Part shown: positions 23,677 through 36,051 of the stretch, one piece after another
How the letters are laid out: each line of letters begins with the position of its first letter
Numbering within the stretch: position 1 is the stretch's first letter
Source: Pseudisothecium myosuroides
Lineage: Eukaryota > Streptophyta > Bryopsida > Hypnales > Lembophyllaceae
Reading direction: 5' to 3'
DNA: 64,000 nucleotides
Assembly: GCA_951799445.1 (NCBI GenBank)
Contig: OX637295.1
Span: 10,354,001-10,418,000 of the forward strand
The notes under the pieces: model-generated
Told to the model about the DNA's origin: nothing
What the model saw: only the letters and a program-made list of their open reading frames with translations
The model's database searches: none
Program-made: the position numbers and the translations under genes

Positions 23677-25688
23677 TTAACTTTTTACACACTTGAATCC
23701 CTTGCAGATGCCCAACCAGATCGCAAAAAGAATGCAACACACGACGAGGTCCAAAATCAGCACAAGCTTCACATTGCGCCACCACATGCGGGACGCCAGT
23801 TGTCGCCCCTTCATCTTCCGAGAGGAGCCACATCCATCCATGTTGGATGAGGTTCCACCTTGAAGAGCCTTCCCATTGTTTGTCATCATGATTTCCTTCA
23901 CCTGAATCACCTGGGTACACCATAACCGAGTCACTAGCATTAACGTAGAGGATACTAAAAACTGTTAGGGACCTGATCCCCTCTCCTGTAGACTGACCCT
24001 TGTTATCTACAGCAAGTCAATTCTTCCAATACACTCGGTTGGCCTCCAATTAGCAACTGAAGTATGACTTGGCCAAATGCCTATGGCCACTGAACTTTGC
24101 ATGGAAAAGGAGTTGTCTACTACCCCTTTAATAGTGGTCTATTGTAAACCTATATTGACTGATTGCATGAGAGATTCATAAAAATTAGACCTCAAGAGAG
24201 TTCGGTTCTTGAACCCACAGTAGTCTCTCCAGAGACTTATAACGATCTCCCAATGGAGCACACTCCTACATACGGTATTGGTTAAAGAGCTAAAAAAGAC
24301 ACACACTACATTCTGCCTTAGTGACAATAACATCTTCAGAGGTCAGTAAAAATACATGACCTCAACCTCCATCTGCATTACTGCAGATATCTTAGACTGA
24401 ACGATTAGAACTAGAGTGGAAAAGAATCATGAACAAGAGTGGGTCATATGATCTCTTCACAGCTCCATCGTGATCTCCCAAAGAAAGAGCACTCCTACAT
24501 ATTGGATAAAATGCTAAAGAGACGCAAACAGAAACCTTGAGCTCAGAGAAAACATCCTCAGAGCTAAGAAGAAATGCGTGAGCTTAACAGTACCGCAGAA
24601 ATCTAAGACTAGAAAAATAAAGAGAAGTGGCAAGAATGCATTAGAAGGTGAAACATTGCATGCACCTGGTGTTTGGTCGACTTCTTATCAACCTTAGGAT
24701 GACCACCATTTCCAGTCAACGGCGCCGCATGGTTCTCCCGTGGAGGACTCAAAGCAGTGTCATCTTTCGAGTCCAACTGATGCTCGTTGTCCAAATCGAC
24801 CTCTTTTTGTGGCACACCGAAAAGTGGCTTCACCAGATGTTTAAACACACCTGAAAACCGAATTTGTTTAAAAGTGCACATGGCATTTGACAAAAGCACA
24901 TTGAGCGTGAATTCTTATCACGCAATTTTTGCACTAAGATGATCATCAAACAAATTGGCAAAGGGGGAGCACGACTGTATAGCTTTGATTACTATGTTAG
25001 AACCAAAATGGATGAAATATTGAAAGTTTTATAGGTGGAATGAGATCATAAGGCAGAAAAAGTGCATAAGGCTATAAGCACATTGAATCCGTAAGTGTTT
25101 TAGGTGGACGGCAAATGTTTAGAAAACTTCACTTCATCCAATTGGTATTCATTGAAGAAGCTGTAAAGAAGATAGTGTCATATATCAGTGGAAAAAAGAA
25201 GGAATGCTCTCTACATAAATCAAGAGCGTCGATATTCTGCAGGAGTTTTTATAGTTGCTGGGTTTTTTTTAATGGTTTTTTGAAATTAATTGACCGTTGT
25301 TAGTTCAAGCACATCGGGGCTAACCAAATTTCTTGCTACCTGCAAAATCGGAGTTCAACGCATTTCGTTCCAGTCGGGAAGCATCCAAGCCGCGAGACCG
25401 AAGCAGGAGCTTGAACTCATCCCTCACAAGCTCCAGGAATTGCGTCCCTTTCAGCTTCCCTAACGCCTCGTCCACTATTACGCAGTACGTAAGAGGGCCG
25501 TCCATGAGGAAGATGTACATGCGCTGCTTGATAGTGTACGAGAACTTGCTGTGAAAAGGAGGAACCTTCTCCAGGCATTCCCCTACTGCTACGTCTGTGA
25601 GGTCTTCCTTCGGCTTCTTATAGTCAGCTAACACGGTGCTCCCCCTCGCCACCGATGCATAGTATACAAGATTCGTTACCGAACCCAT
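23677..25688 (-). CDS. PHYL1: Phytolongin (longin-domain membrane protein), 3 exons
   Basis: Exons 25688-25340, 24850-24666 and 23910-23677 join in frame at GT/AG borders and give 255 residues. Exon 1 encodes a longin domain (1-117): VTNLVYYASVARGSTVLADY opens it and LVRDEFKLLLRSRG is near its end. Exon 2 is a charged linker with KHLVKPLFGVPQ. Exon 3 carries VIQVKEIMMTNNGKAL, a basic stretch with RMWWRNVK, and a C-terminal anchor (about 226-247, ending FAIWLGICKGFKC). Phytolongins are plant R-SNARE relatives in which the SNARE motif is replaced by another region; they act in the secretory pathway. The ATG at 25688 fits the family; an in-frame ATG 19 codons upstream (25745) would add an atypical extension. 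Intron 2 holds an internal tandem duplication. Confidence 0.92.
24140..24610. repeat. Tandem duplication inside phytolongin intron 2
   Basis: Two units of about 215-250 bases, each with CGATCTCCCAA or CGTGATCTCCCAA, then GCACTCCTACATA and GGTATTGG- or ATTGGATAAA-like sequence, then ACATC(T/C)TCAGAG and CTGCAGATATCTTAGACT-like or CCGCAGAAATCTAAGACT-like ends. They are about 80% alike by eye. Confidence 0.6.
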
Positions 25689-26628
25689 CGTGAAAGGAAC
25701 CCTAACCAACAACTGATCATCAAAATTCACCCTACCGACAACCAAATCTCAAGGGCCGTCTGTCAAATTGCTCCAAGGAAAACAAAAAACTAAATCACTG
25801 CCACAACCGTGTAACCCCAACCCTCGCCGCTTTGCTTACTGATCCACCTCCTTTTTCTAAACTAAGGTCATACCAACCCATACCGACAGCTCAGCCGAAC
25901 AACGAACTCATCACTTCACCAAAATTCAAATCCCGAGATCACACCACTCCTACACCTCCGCTCAAAACCAAACCCTCGACCTGCAACCACCGAAACCTCG
26001 ATTAATTAATCAAACCACAAAAAAATAGCAAAAAGAAAATCACACCACTCTACCTCACTTCCTACCCGCACCACCGATAACCACAAGACCTCGATTAATC
26101 AAATCCACAAAACCCAAAACTTAAAATCCAGAAAACTCACCAGAGCTCAAAATCCTACTCTCTCACACGTACACTCACACTCCCAAAGCAAGCTCAACGC
26201 GCTTAACTTAACTTAGACAATATCTCATCTCTTCCTTCCCTTTCAACAGCCACCACATGAAACCCTAAATGTACGCTACCGACTCCTCCCCGGTCACTAG
26301 CGACTCCCACCACGCGCTTTGTCGGAAAACCAAAACTCTTCGTTGTAAGGCGAAGGAAAAGAGCAGTTGCAGGAACGGAAAAGCAGAAAGGGCGACGCGC
26401 AAGTACAGTACCTGAAGTTCTCGAAAAAATCCTTGATTGCTGAGCCGTTAGGATGCGAGAAAAGGAGCGTCAGAGCTCGATGGAAAACACGGAGAATGAG
26501 GAAGACGACGGGAAGCTCGATCGCAAGAAGGAATGAGCAACATGGCCATCACATGGCGAGGCGCAACGCGGGGACGGACGTTGAAGCTGCAACGAAGAGG
26601 GAGGCCCATTCTTCGTGAAAAAAACAGG
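25689..26628. other. Phytolongin 5' region and intergenic
   Basis: C/A-rich leader-like sequence upstream of the phytolongin start, then a G/A-rich stretch with an 83-codon plus-strand frame (26367-26618) that I do not recognise. Confidence 0.35.
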
Positions 26629-26815
26629 TGGTAGGGTTTGGCTTTTGCTTTAAAGGAAGTGGATTCGGCGAGGCGGTCTTGGCTCTTACTTTAAAGGTAG
26701 TGGATTCTGCGTGGAGGCTCTGGCTTTTACTTTAAAGGCACGGGGTTCTGAGTGGAATGGGAGGTAGGGTTTGGCTTTTGCTTTAAAGTAGGCTTCAGGG
26801 ACGGATTCTACATGG
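26629..26815. repeat. About 41-57-bp tandem repeat, four degenerate units
   Basis: The core TTGGCTTTTGCTTTAAAG or a close variant is repeated at about 26638, 26680, 26723 and 26772, each followed by a GGATTC/GGGTTC and GTGGA-type segment. Confidence 0.75.
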
Positions 26816-27013
26816 AATGGATGGATGAAGATGATTTTGGATGGATGAAAACGAGGTTGGTGGGGATGAGGGATGAATGTGTGCGGCGAGTGTACTTGGA
26901 GGGTACATTTTGGGGGAGTTGACGTTTGTGCCAGTGGATGAGAATTTCTACAGTAGGGGGTCCTCTCACGGCATGCTGTGGACTTTTGGGTCAGTCAGGA
27001 GTTCAGCGAACGG

Positions 27014-27990
27014 ATGAAGTCTGTTCATCCGGTGTTCTTTTTCAGGGTTCATCTATTGGAGGTGTTAGGAAATTCAAAAAGTTATGGTGAATATTTGACT
27101 TTAATCCCGGATATATATTCCCTGCAAGACTTTGAGGAGGTAGTCCTAATTTCTGAAAATGAGAAGATTTGATATAAAGTGAGCAATGACTTTCGATTAG
27201 TTCTTCTAAACGACGGAGGTAAATAAATCGTAAAGTGTGTGCAATGCGCGACCTAGAGTTTGAGAAAAACATAGGACCAAACTGAGGACTAATGGAGTTT
27301 GTTTTTCGTTTTTTGGTACTATTCTTAGTTAAACTTTCCTTTGACACCAAGCTATTACAATTCGGGACGACCTTTACGTTTGACTCTTATGATCATAGAT
27401 TGTAATTGTTTGTTTGGGTTCACTGGAACATTCTTGATGTATCATATCTAAAGTAGGATCACCTTGAATGAAGCAGACTTCCGTTTGACAAGCATTATCG
27501 AGTGTCAGAAAGCTCTTATTTTTAAATCACTTAAAGACAATTTTAACATAAAGTTGGGAAAATTCAAGAAATGAAGTCTGTTCATTCAGTCGTGAATGAA
27601 TGTGTTCTTTTTTTGGGTTCATCTATCAGTATTGGAGGAGTAGAAAATTCAAAAAGTATGGTGAATATTTGATGTTAATCCTCCCTTATCTATCTCCTTT
27701 AGGACTTTGAGGCAGTCCTATTTTCTGAAATGAGAAGATTTGATAAAAAGTGAAGTAGTTGTAGAATAGTTTAGCAATGATTTTTGATCAGAAGTTGTAA
27801 ACAATGACTTATAAATTGTATTATTTTGGTTTGGATTACTGAGGCATTAATGATGATATTATATCTAAGGTAGGATCACCTTAAATTGAGCAAATTTCTT
27901 TGACAAACATTATTGGGCGTCGAAAAGTTTTTATTTTTTAATCACGTAAAAGACAATTTTAAAATAAAGTGGAGGAAGTTGAAGAACAAT
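27014..27990. repeat. Tandem duplication, two units of about 555 and 420 bp
   Basis: Unit 1 starts at ATGAAGTCTGTTCATCC (27015) and unit 2 at ATGAAGTCTGTTCATTC (27570). Shared landmarks are AAATTCAAAAAGT with ATGGTGAATATTTGA, GAGAAGATTTGATA, GTAGGATCACCTT and AAAGACAATTTTAA. Unit 2 carries several small deletions. Confidence 0.75.
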
Positions 27991-28619
27991 ATTTGATTAT
28001 AATATTAAAAAATTACAAGAGGTCAAAGTTGAATTTGTAGATTTTCTAAAACTATGTACTATTTTCAAATAGGGGTTGGCACACCCTCTTCTCTCCATTC
28101 TCAATCTTCAAAGAATGAGGACCTAACACTCTCTCCTTGAATTGCAGAGGGTTCATTCTCCATTCTTGGATTGACAAGTTTTTTTCTTCTCTTCTCAAGA
28201 TGAAGAATGGGCATGAAGAAATTTCTTCCATTCTTCATTAATTATGCCCATTTCCTCCATTCTCCATTTTCAAGAGCGATATCACACCTTTCTCATAGAG
28301 AAGGACTCCTATTGGCTCCTCTTTTCACTCTATACCTTCTCATTCTTTATAGAAGTTTCTGATTCTTTGCAAAAGGTGTAACAACCCTTAATATTCTTAC
28401 CTTGAAGAAAGTTCTACAAGCATCTATATTTTCTCTAGTTTTTTTAAAACTTGGTTTTGGAAACATGTGCAGATTTGGATGATCCTTCTTTATTACATTA
28501 TTCATTTATAATAATGAAGAACCAACTCTATGGTTACGTAGTCAAATATTATTTCCAATCTTAAGTTGATATTTTATATAATATACAAGTTTACAATATG
28601 ATATTGTTTTCATACGACC
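27991..28619. other. Intergenic with a possible decayed TIR element
   Basis: Between 28071 and 28388, GGGTTGGCACACC and the complement of GGGTTGTTACACC could be the ends of an old element about 318 bases long with CTTCTC/GAGAAG-rich interior. No clear target duplication. Confidence 0.3.
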
Positions 28620-28738
28620 AATTTCATTAGAATGGCGGTATTTTATTACTTTGGCATGTTTAACAATTCAAACCACATGGTCTGAAATCTATATTGGTCC
28701 TAGATGTCATTTTTGAATACCGCCATTTTAATGAAATT
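28620..28738. mobile_element. 119-bp MITE with AATTTCATT ends, copy A
   Basis: Left end AATTTCATTAGAATGGCGGT and right end its inverted counterpart from AATACCGCCATTTTAATG. The same ends occur at 38840-39021, defining a two-copy family in the window. Confidence 0.75.
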
Positions 28739-28963
28739 CACCATTTGTCTAAAATATGTGATTTCTATCATTATAGAAAATTTCAATTTATTCATGAAAA
28801 ATGTAATTGTTCTTGATTTATTATTATTAATAATGAATTTTTATAATATTACAAAATATTAAATTCAATTAATTTGAAATTTCTTCTCAAGGTACAATTA
28901 GCAATAGAATAGACTATGAAAATTTTTTAAGTAAATATTTTCTCTTTTTTGCACCCAAACATC

Positions 28964-29541
28964 TTAACCCTGGAGCACTCCGACATTCATTTTTTGGATG
29001 ACGAACAGATTCAGATCCTTGTTTCTGTCTCATTCCTGCTTGGCTGAAAGTCAACCTAATTTTTGGTGATACTTTATCAAGTTGTTGTCCTATCCATCGG
29101 TTGGATTTGGTGTTACTAGAATATATACATTTCTAAAATTACAAATGTGGAAGTATGTCAAGTGGTCAATTTGCATTGACTTTAGTTCAAAACTAGATGT
29201 GCAAAAATGAGGTCAAAGATGTAAAGGTCACAAAAATTTCAAAAAAATCACCATATGAAGAGAACCTTATTTCAAATCCATTCCAACAAGTTTTACTCAA
29301 AAAATGATAATATTTTACTTGTAATTGAATTTAGAAGGAATTCTGAAATTTTCTTTTTAAAATTCATAGAAAAAGATTGGTGATAGCATTAGTAGATCTA
29401 ACTGTACGGATAGAATTTAAAAATCAAAATCTACAGCTTTCATTTGTATACTAATTCCAAAATATTCTTCCAAATTGTAGTTTATAATGGTTTTTCTCAA
29501 ATCGTCAATTTTGGAGATGAATCCAGACGTTTAGGGGTTAA
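28964..29541. mobile_element. TTAA-flanked element, short diverged copy
   Basis: Left TTAACCCTGGAGC (28964) and right TTTAGGGGTTAA (ending 29541) bound 578 bases. The ends fit the TTAA family; the interior is too diverged to align confidently by eye. Confidence 0.45.
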
Positions 29542-32500
29542 GCTATGATTTTTAAGGTAATTATAACTACTATGCTTAACCTGCAAAGGACATTCAATGT
29601 ACGATTGGTCAAACTTCATTGGATTTCTACATGAAAACACATATTTCAAAATTTAAATATTTTTTATATGTAGTAATATATGTCTAAAATTTAATTTAAT
29701 TTTTTCATAATTAAAAATGTCAAATTTAATTTTATATGTTTTTTTAAAGAGATTTCTTTGTAAAAATCATAGTAATTGCAAAAATGCTTTAAAAAGTATG
29801 AATTTTTTGAGGAAAATGGAAATAGTAGTGACAAACACTATGGTATAATTGATGTATACCTTAAGCTCATACCAAGGGAAATTTGATAGAAAAAGTTCAA
29901 AAAGTGGTGTATTTTGAACTGTCAAGATGCTATCTTCAAAGTGTTACAAAAATTATGATTTTAGCAATTTTGAAAAAAATTAAATGGAGTTAGAAGTAGA
30001 TTACTGGAGTTACATTTTCATGTTAAGCTTAAAAGCATTTAAAATCAAGAACTATGTGAAAAATGCAAGTTTGACTTTCAAAACGCTTGTGGAGCTTGCC
30101 ATATCTTCTAAGGATTAATTTATCCTTTACATAATTCACTAATAAAGTTTTGAATATTTGTAATATAAACTACAAGATTTTCCATATAAGTTCTTATTTA
30201 TCCAATGGTCTTGGCTAGAAAATTAAAAGGATTGTGATTTTCAAAAGATAGTGTAATCGTCAAAGGAATTTAAATCAATTTTAATATTTATTTATATCTA
30301 TCCAAATATATATTAGAATAATTTAAGGTTTCTATCAGAAACTAAAGTTAAAATGAGAGACAATAAATTCATAAATGTATTGAAAGTAGAAAATAGAAAT
30401 GAAAAATGTCCATTAGATTGTGTTTTGAATTCTACCACATAGAGTTTATAATTTCCATAATTCAATGTTGCTTAATAGAATTTTTGAATCTTTTAAAATT
30501 TGAGTGAATTTTGAAATTGTCAAGCTTCATTTTCTAAGCTAAAATCAAAAGACAAAAAGAAAATATTTTAAAAGCTAAAGGCCCGTTCCTACTCGATCTT
30601 ACGGGCACTTTAAATAGTTGCTCTTACATCATAATTTATTGTTGTATTCCCATTCATGCTATTTAAATAAATGCCGATCCTAGCTAGAAGCTAAAGTGTC
30701 TGGGTGTAAGAGTGGGGATACTACGTAGTTTTTGGAGTAATCACAAGAAACTCACTAGGTTTTTTGTAACATTAGAATCTTTGGAATTTGAAGATTTTCA
30801 TTGAATCCATGCATTATTATGTATTGTTGCCTCTTTGTTCGTATTATCTAAAACTACCATCACTATCTAATACATTGTTGAATTTTTGGACTTGCGAGAG
30901 AACATTTCAGTTTTACCAAAGCCCTGGGAGATCACTCCTTGTAATTTAAGGTATACACCTGAGTTAAGAGGGTATTTGATGTGGGGCTATTTACCTTGAT
31001 TATTGTATTTAAGATGACCATATTTTTACATAAAAAGCTACGAGGGATATATTTCCAATACCCTATGTTTTTTATAAATTCATTCATGCAATTTTTTAAG
31101 TAGGGCTATCTTACATATAAAATTTAAGTGTACAATTGATCAAGTTAAAAGACCAATTGTCTGTTGAATGATCTATTGAAAATCTAGATAGGATCCTATG
31201 AAATCAATTTTCGTCGGATGTTCACAAAATTTTGATACAAGATGTGAATATGTTATCCCTTAGTGAGAGTATAATTTTTCTTGATTGAGTATCCAAATCA
31301 AAAGTTATATTGCCTTGAACTTTTTTAGAAGCCTGGACAATTTGGGCATTTTGGGCACCTTTTGCAAAAACGCACATCAACTTTTGAAATTTGGCATGTA
31401 CGTGACTAATAAAATATAGTAGACAATTGTCAAAAAAAAAATTTAGTTCTCAAATCACATACTCAGAGGAGTCAAAATTCATTAGCTATGTTGGAGTGGC
31501 TTAAAAAAAAACATTTTCTTCTAACTTCAAGCCCTGTTATCTTGCAATATGTAAAGTCAAAATTCTTGAAAATTTCCCACATTTTCCAAATGTTTGTCTC
31601 TAATTTTTGATCCTTTGGATTTTAAGTAAAAAAATTCTGATTGCACAAGAAATCATGAAAAAATGACTAGTGTATTGCTAATGCACTTAACCTCCTTATA
31701 TTGCAAGTTGATTTAGAATAGGCTAGACTCCATATTTGCTTTTGAAATTTTTCATAGATAAATCTAACATTATATACATATGAATGTCTAAAATCTTCAT
31801 TTTTATATAGAGAAAAAATTATACTCTAGGAAGGTTTGAAGTTTGCTGCCTCTGTTTTGCACAAATAATTTTTTTTTTTTCTAACTTCAAATGTTATAAT
31901 CTTTCAATCTACATGGTCAAATGGGCTGAAATTTATTCCATACATTGCCTTATTAGTTTAATACACTTTTGTGTGGTTGGTTTTTAAAAAAAAATAATTA
32001 ACTAATTTTGGACAATGCATCAAAAATGGATAGTTTTGGACTTTTTCTCTTTCACAACACCCTTTGACCTCTAGGGATTAATAACAAATTTACCATTGAA
32101 CAATTTAAAATCCCCATTGAAACTATTCCATGAACCTTTTATTCAATATGAGTGTGTTTAACATTTATGGCTTCAATGAATGAAGTTAAACAAACTATAA
32201 ACTTTATTTTCATAGCATATAGTTTTTAGTTTGTTGAACTCACTAAGATAAACCTCCCTATTTGTACAATGTGACAATTTTTGCCACTTGTGGTCAATGC
32301 CTTATGTTTACATTTCATTTTGTTGATATATACACTATTAGTATTGGGACACAATTTCAATCAACCACCCTTCATTGTAAATTTTCTTGGCTATGTCCAT
32401 TTTATCATCTACATGAAATCATTTGTCCACATCTATACTCATTGTACTATGAAAAATTTGCACGACCTCTATTTGTCAAGGCTAACTTATTAATAAAAAT

Positions 32501-33786
32501 TCCTACTATATGATGTTTTTATATACCCTAATTTACATATAATAAAGTATGTAGCATTTCATGGACCCTATAGTAGCCCTACATATTATATAAATTTTCT
32601 CTGGTTTGAATTAAATGGACCCTATCTTTTAAATCACGTAGTTTTTTAAAAAACCAAGAGTGATCTCCCCAGGTGTTATGAGGAAGTTGTGAGTATTGAA
32701 GTGAATAAGGGTTTGCTACCCTCATTCCTAAAGGCCGAAACTATGAAAGACCATAAAAATCGGACACAATGTTAAAATGAGTTGAAATTTGGAGAAAAAA
32801 TAGAAAACTGAGTTAGCTTTTCAAAAAGCTATTACTCAATTCATTTAAATTTTGGATGAAGTGGTAGCATTAAATTAAAATTCAGCCAAAGAGTTACAGT
32901 TGGAGTTGAGATTATAGAAGACACTTGAGACTTGAAGACAAGAAGATTGAAGACTCGTATGTTGTGGCTTGTTATTCCTAGCCAATTTTGGAGGCTTGTT
33001 GTCTTTTTATTGTTATTTCTAGTCGATTTTGGAGCCTTGTTTTCATTTCTGCATTGTTAACATTGTTGCGAATTATGTAGGTATCCAATATTGGCCCCGT
33101 TTTGTGTTGTGGCGACAAAGTGGGATTGATCACCCACATGATCAAGTTTTTTTTATCGTTTTCATTGGTAAGGCATGATTGTTAGTCACCGTGAGTTTGA
33201 AGTTTAGGATCCAATCTTTCGGACGGTTCAGTATGTGGTCTAGCCGTCCTGTTTTACCCGTCCGAAGCCCGTGGTTTTTTATCCCTACCTTGACCCGTGA
33301 ACCAACCTAGAGGCTAGAGCCAACATAGGATAGGCCAACGGAGAGTAATTTTAAGACAGTATAGAAGATTCAAGAAAGAAAATTCAAAATTTTTAGTTGA
33401 TTGGTGATTTTGCGGATGACAAGTTCACTTATCTTCATCATTCTTCTTTCACTGTGATTTGTTACTTGAATGGTTTGCAAGTGACAAGCTCATTTGCCTT
33501 AATTATCTTTGTTTCATTGGCGGTGTAGAAGATTCGAGAATCAAATTTGAAAGTTTTACACAACTGTGACCTCTTTTGTTCTCAAGCCAATTTTGGTTGC
33601 AGCCAAAATCCCCATGATTTTCTGAGGCAAACCTCTCTCTATACAACAATGTATGAATGTTAAAAAATGCCCAAGAAATTCAAAGTAATTGAAAACACAT
33701 TATATAAAATGTTCAGTTTGAAGTTTATTACAACATATTCAGCACTTAAAATTCGGTGCTAGGCCTTGAGTTCATATTGCATTACT
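29542..33786. other. Long AT-rich intergenic stretch
   Basis: No gene found. Between about 31251 (TTATCCCTTAG) and 32081 (CTAGGGATTAA) the sequence resembles the TTAA family again: CTAACTTCAAAYGTTATAATCTT-like and ATCTTGCAATATGTAAAGTC-like segments. This would be a strongly decayed copy. Elsewhere only low-complexity AT sequence and short frames (for example 32262-32513) are present. Confidence 0.35.
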
Positions 33787-34118
33787 CACTATAACAAAAT
33801 ATGGTAAAAAAAAACGCACTCAAAATCGAATGTGGTTCTTTTTGCCATGTTTTTGTGTAGACCCACTACGCGCACAATTAGTTTTTTTCTCAATTTTTCA
33901 TTGCAAATTTTGAAATTTGGAGGCATATAATGTACCAATGGAAAGGTCTTGAAAATACCTTTCTAACGGTACATCACACGCTTCCAAATTCCAAAAAATG
34001 CAGTGAAAAATTGCAAAAAAGGTTGACTGCCTACTACTTGCACCTGCACAAATACGTGGCAAAAAAAAATCGCACTTGATTTTGAGTGCGTTTTTTTTTA
34101 CCATGTTTCGTTATAGTG
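33787..34118. mobile_element. CACTA-ended MITE, 332 bp, TSD ACT
   Basis: Begins CACTATAACAAAATATGGTA, ends with the complement of CACTATAACGAAACATGGTA, and is flanked by ACT on both sides (33784-33786, 34119-34121). Inverted repeats of about 90 bases include GCACTCAAAATC and its partner. CACTA ends with a 3-base target duplication are known for the CACTA (CMC) superfamily; the size fits a non-autonomous member. Confidence 0.75.
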
Positions 34119-34164
34119 ACTTCATCCCTAATACTCTACACTATCCAAGAATTGTTATCATATT

Positions 34165-35514
34165 GAACAACTTAGCATCATTGGACGTCCCAGACAAGCG
34201 GACAATTTGGACGGACTGGATACACAATGTGACTACCTTAAAGTAGTCACATTGGGCGGGTAAGGGTCATTGGATGTCTCGAACGGGCAAATAAACTAGA
34301 TGGTTTGGACAGACAATCTGTCCAATGTAAACTATATATCCAAGAACACAAATATATTCTTGTTTTTGTTACAAGGGAATAGAACGATTATTTTTTGTAC
34401 TAAAAACTCAAATTAGAGCAACAATACTGAAATGAAAGCTAAGCTACTGTACATATTGAAACTTCAACCTATGAAATCTATCTAATTGCATTGTTAACCG
34501 CTAAAATTTCTTGTGAATCTTTGTTGGTGTCTTTTGTATCCACCATCTCCAGGTTGAGGTCGGCGGGGGCATGCTGCGGTAGAAGGAAGGAGTGTGGCGG
34601 GCTACCGGCTAGAAAAACAAAGTGTGTAGGTAAACTTTATATACAACACCTCTATCCATCACCGAGGGGCTGTAGCAGAAGGAGGTGGAGTGCAGCAGGC
34701 CATTGCCCCAAAAAACGGAGGGCACTGGGAAATTTTTTAAATAAAGCCTCTGTCCATTGTCATCCAATGATTGCCCATACAAACATGTAAACACACGAGT
34801 AAGTAAGCCAACGGAAGTAGCAAAGATTATGGCATAAGTGACCCTTATGATGAAGGTAAGTGCCCAGTCGTAGTGAGCAAGCCGATATAAGAAAGACCTT
34901 TGAGACGGTTTTGGAGAAGAGGCCGCTTAAGGGAACTCTTCAAACGATCTTAGAACTAGGATTGGAATCTTCTAATACTGTAGTCGCTTTGGAGATATTA
35001 ACTACTTTGAGCAGTTTGACTCTTTGCCGTAAGCTTTAACAATCTAATTTGCGTGCCTCTCAATTATTTTGACGGAGTCGGAGTCCCCGCTTGTGGAGGC
35101 CATGGTCTGAGTTTCCAAATTACGAGACATCTGCTGATTAATTCTTTACAGCTCATACATGGTGCTTAAAATATTTTCCGCGACCACCAAAAATAGAGTG
35201 ACGCCTCCATTAACCATGGCTATCCAATTGGGCCTCATACTGTATTCCGGCCAATGAAGTTTTAAGAGAAGATATCATGTTTAAAACAAATAAATACTTA
35301 TTTAGTTGGTAGTTAAAACTACCATTTCAAACATAGGGGTCACATTGGACGGACTGTCCGTTAAAACTGTTTGATTTGTATCCCCTTTCGGAACATTCAA
35401 TTATCAATACCTAGCCCAATGTGATTACTTTAAGGTAGTCACAATTTTTGTTCAATCTGCCTAAACTACTAAGATGTCCGCCCGCGTGAGATGTCCGATG
35501 ATCCTAACTTGACC
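34165..35514. mobile_element. Element with long (about 180 bp) inverted repeats
   Basis: The left arm 34165-34345 and right arm 35335-35514 are inverted copies, about 75% alike by eye. Each contains a GTGACTACCTTAAAGTA-type palindromic core and several CGGAC motifs. Long inverted ends suggest a Mutator-like or foldback element; no transposase is visible. A 99-codon plus-strand frame (34491-34790) in the middle overlaps a direct repeat of about 110 bases (around 34565 and 34670, GTAGAAGGAAGGAGTG versus GCAGAAGGAGGTGGAGTG). Confidence 0.5.
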
Positions 35515-35663
35515 AATGTGACAACAATGATTTCAAACCACCTACCTCATATGATCAATATGAATTTGCTATTAAAGTTTATAGACAAATTTAAAAACCA
35601 CTATGAATCTATATGAGCAAATTATCATGATTGTACAAATTGAAATTTCATTGCAAACCACCT

Positions 35664-36051
35664 TCATATAATCTTTGTTACCATCCTATTACCTCCATTC
35701 ATTTGTATTGTTGTTGCCATCTTATTAGCAATGTCTTCATTGTTCTTTGATGAACCAACACCTATATTTTTCTTCTTCAAACTACCAGTGCATTCCTTGA
35801 TAAAACTATCAAATAATTTCTTATCTTCTTTTGATATGATATATATGGAGTCCAGTACCTTCATCAAATATTAGAAAAACCAAACATATGACATGATCTA
35901 ATCTCACCAAATCAATCTTTTTACCACCAAAATCACCATATTCATAGCAATAACCAACTACATGCTTGAAATATCTAGGCAAAACACTAATATTAGATTC
36001 ATCAAAAAGAATAGCACGGACATAATCAACAAACCACAAAATATAAGTCAT
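35664..36051 (-). pseudogene. Uncharacterised coding remnant, two overlapping frames
   Basis: On the minus strand a 76-codon frame (36051-35821: start MTYILWFVDYVRAILFDE) overlaps a 67-codon frame (35867-35664: IYIISKEDKKLFDSFIKECT) in another phase. Both have protein-like composition, so a single ancestral coding sequence with one frameshift or a lost intron is plausible. I do not recognise the protein. Confidence 0.25.

Noticed and set aside
34491..34790. 99-codon frame as a transposase of the long-TIR element
   Set aside because: It runs through an internal direct repeat and has no catalytic motif.
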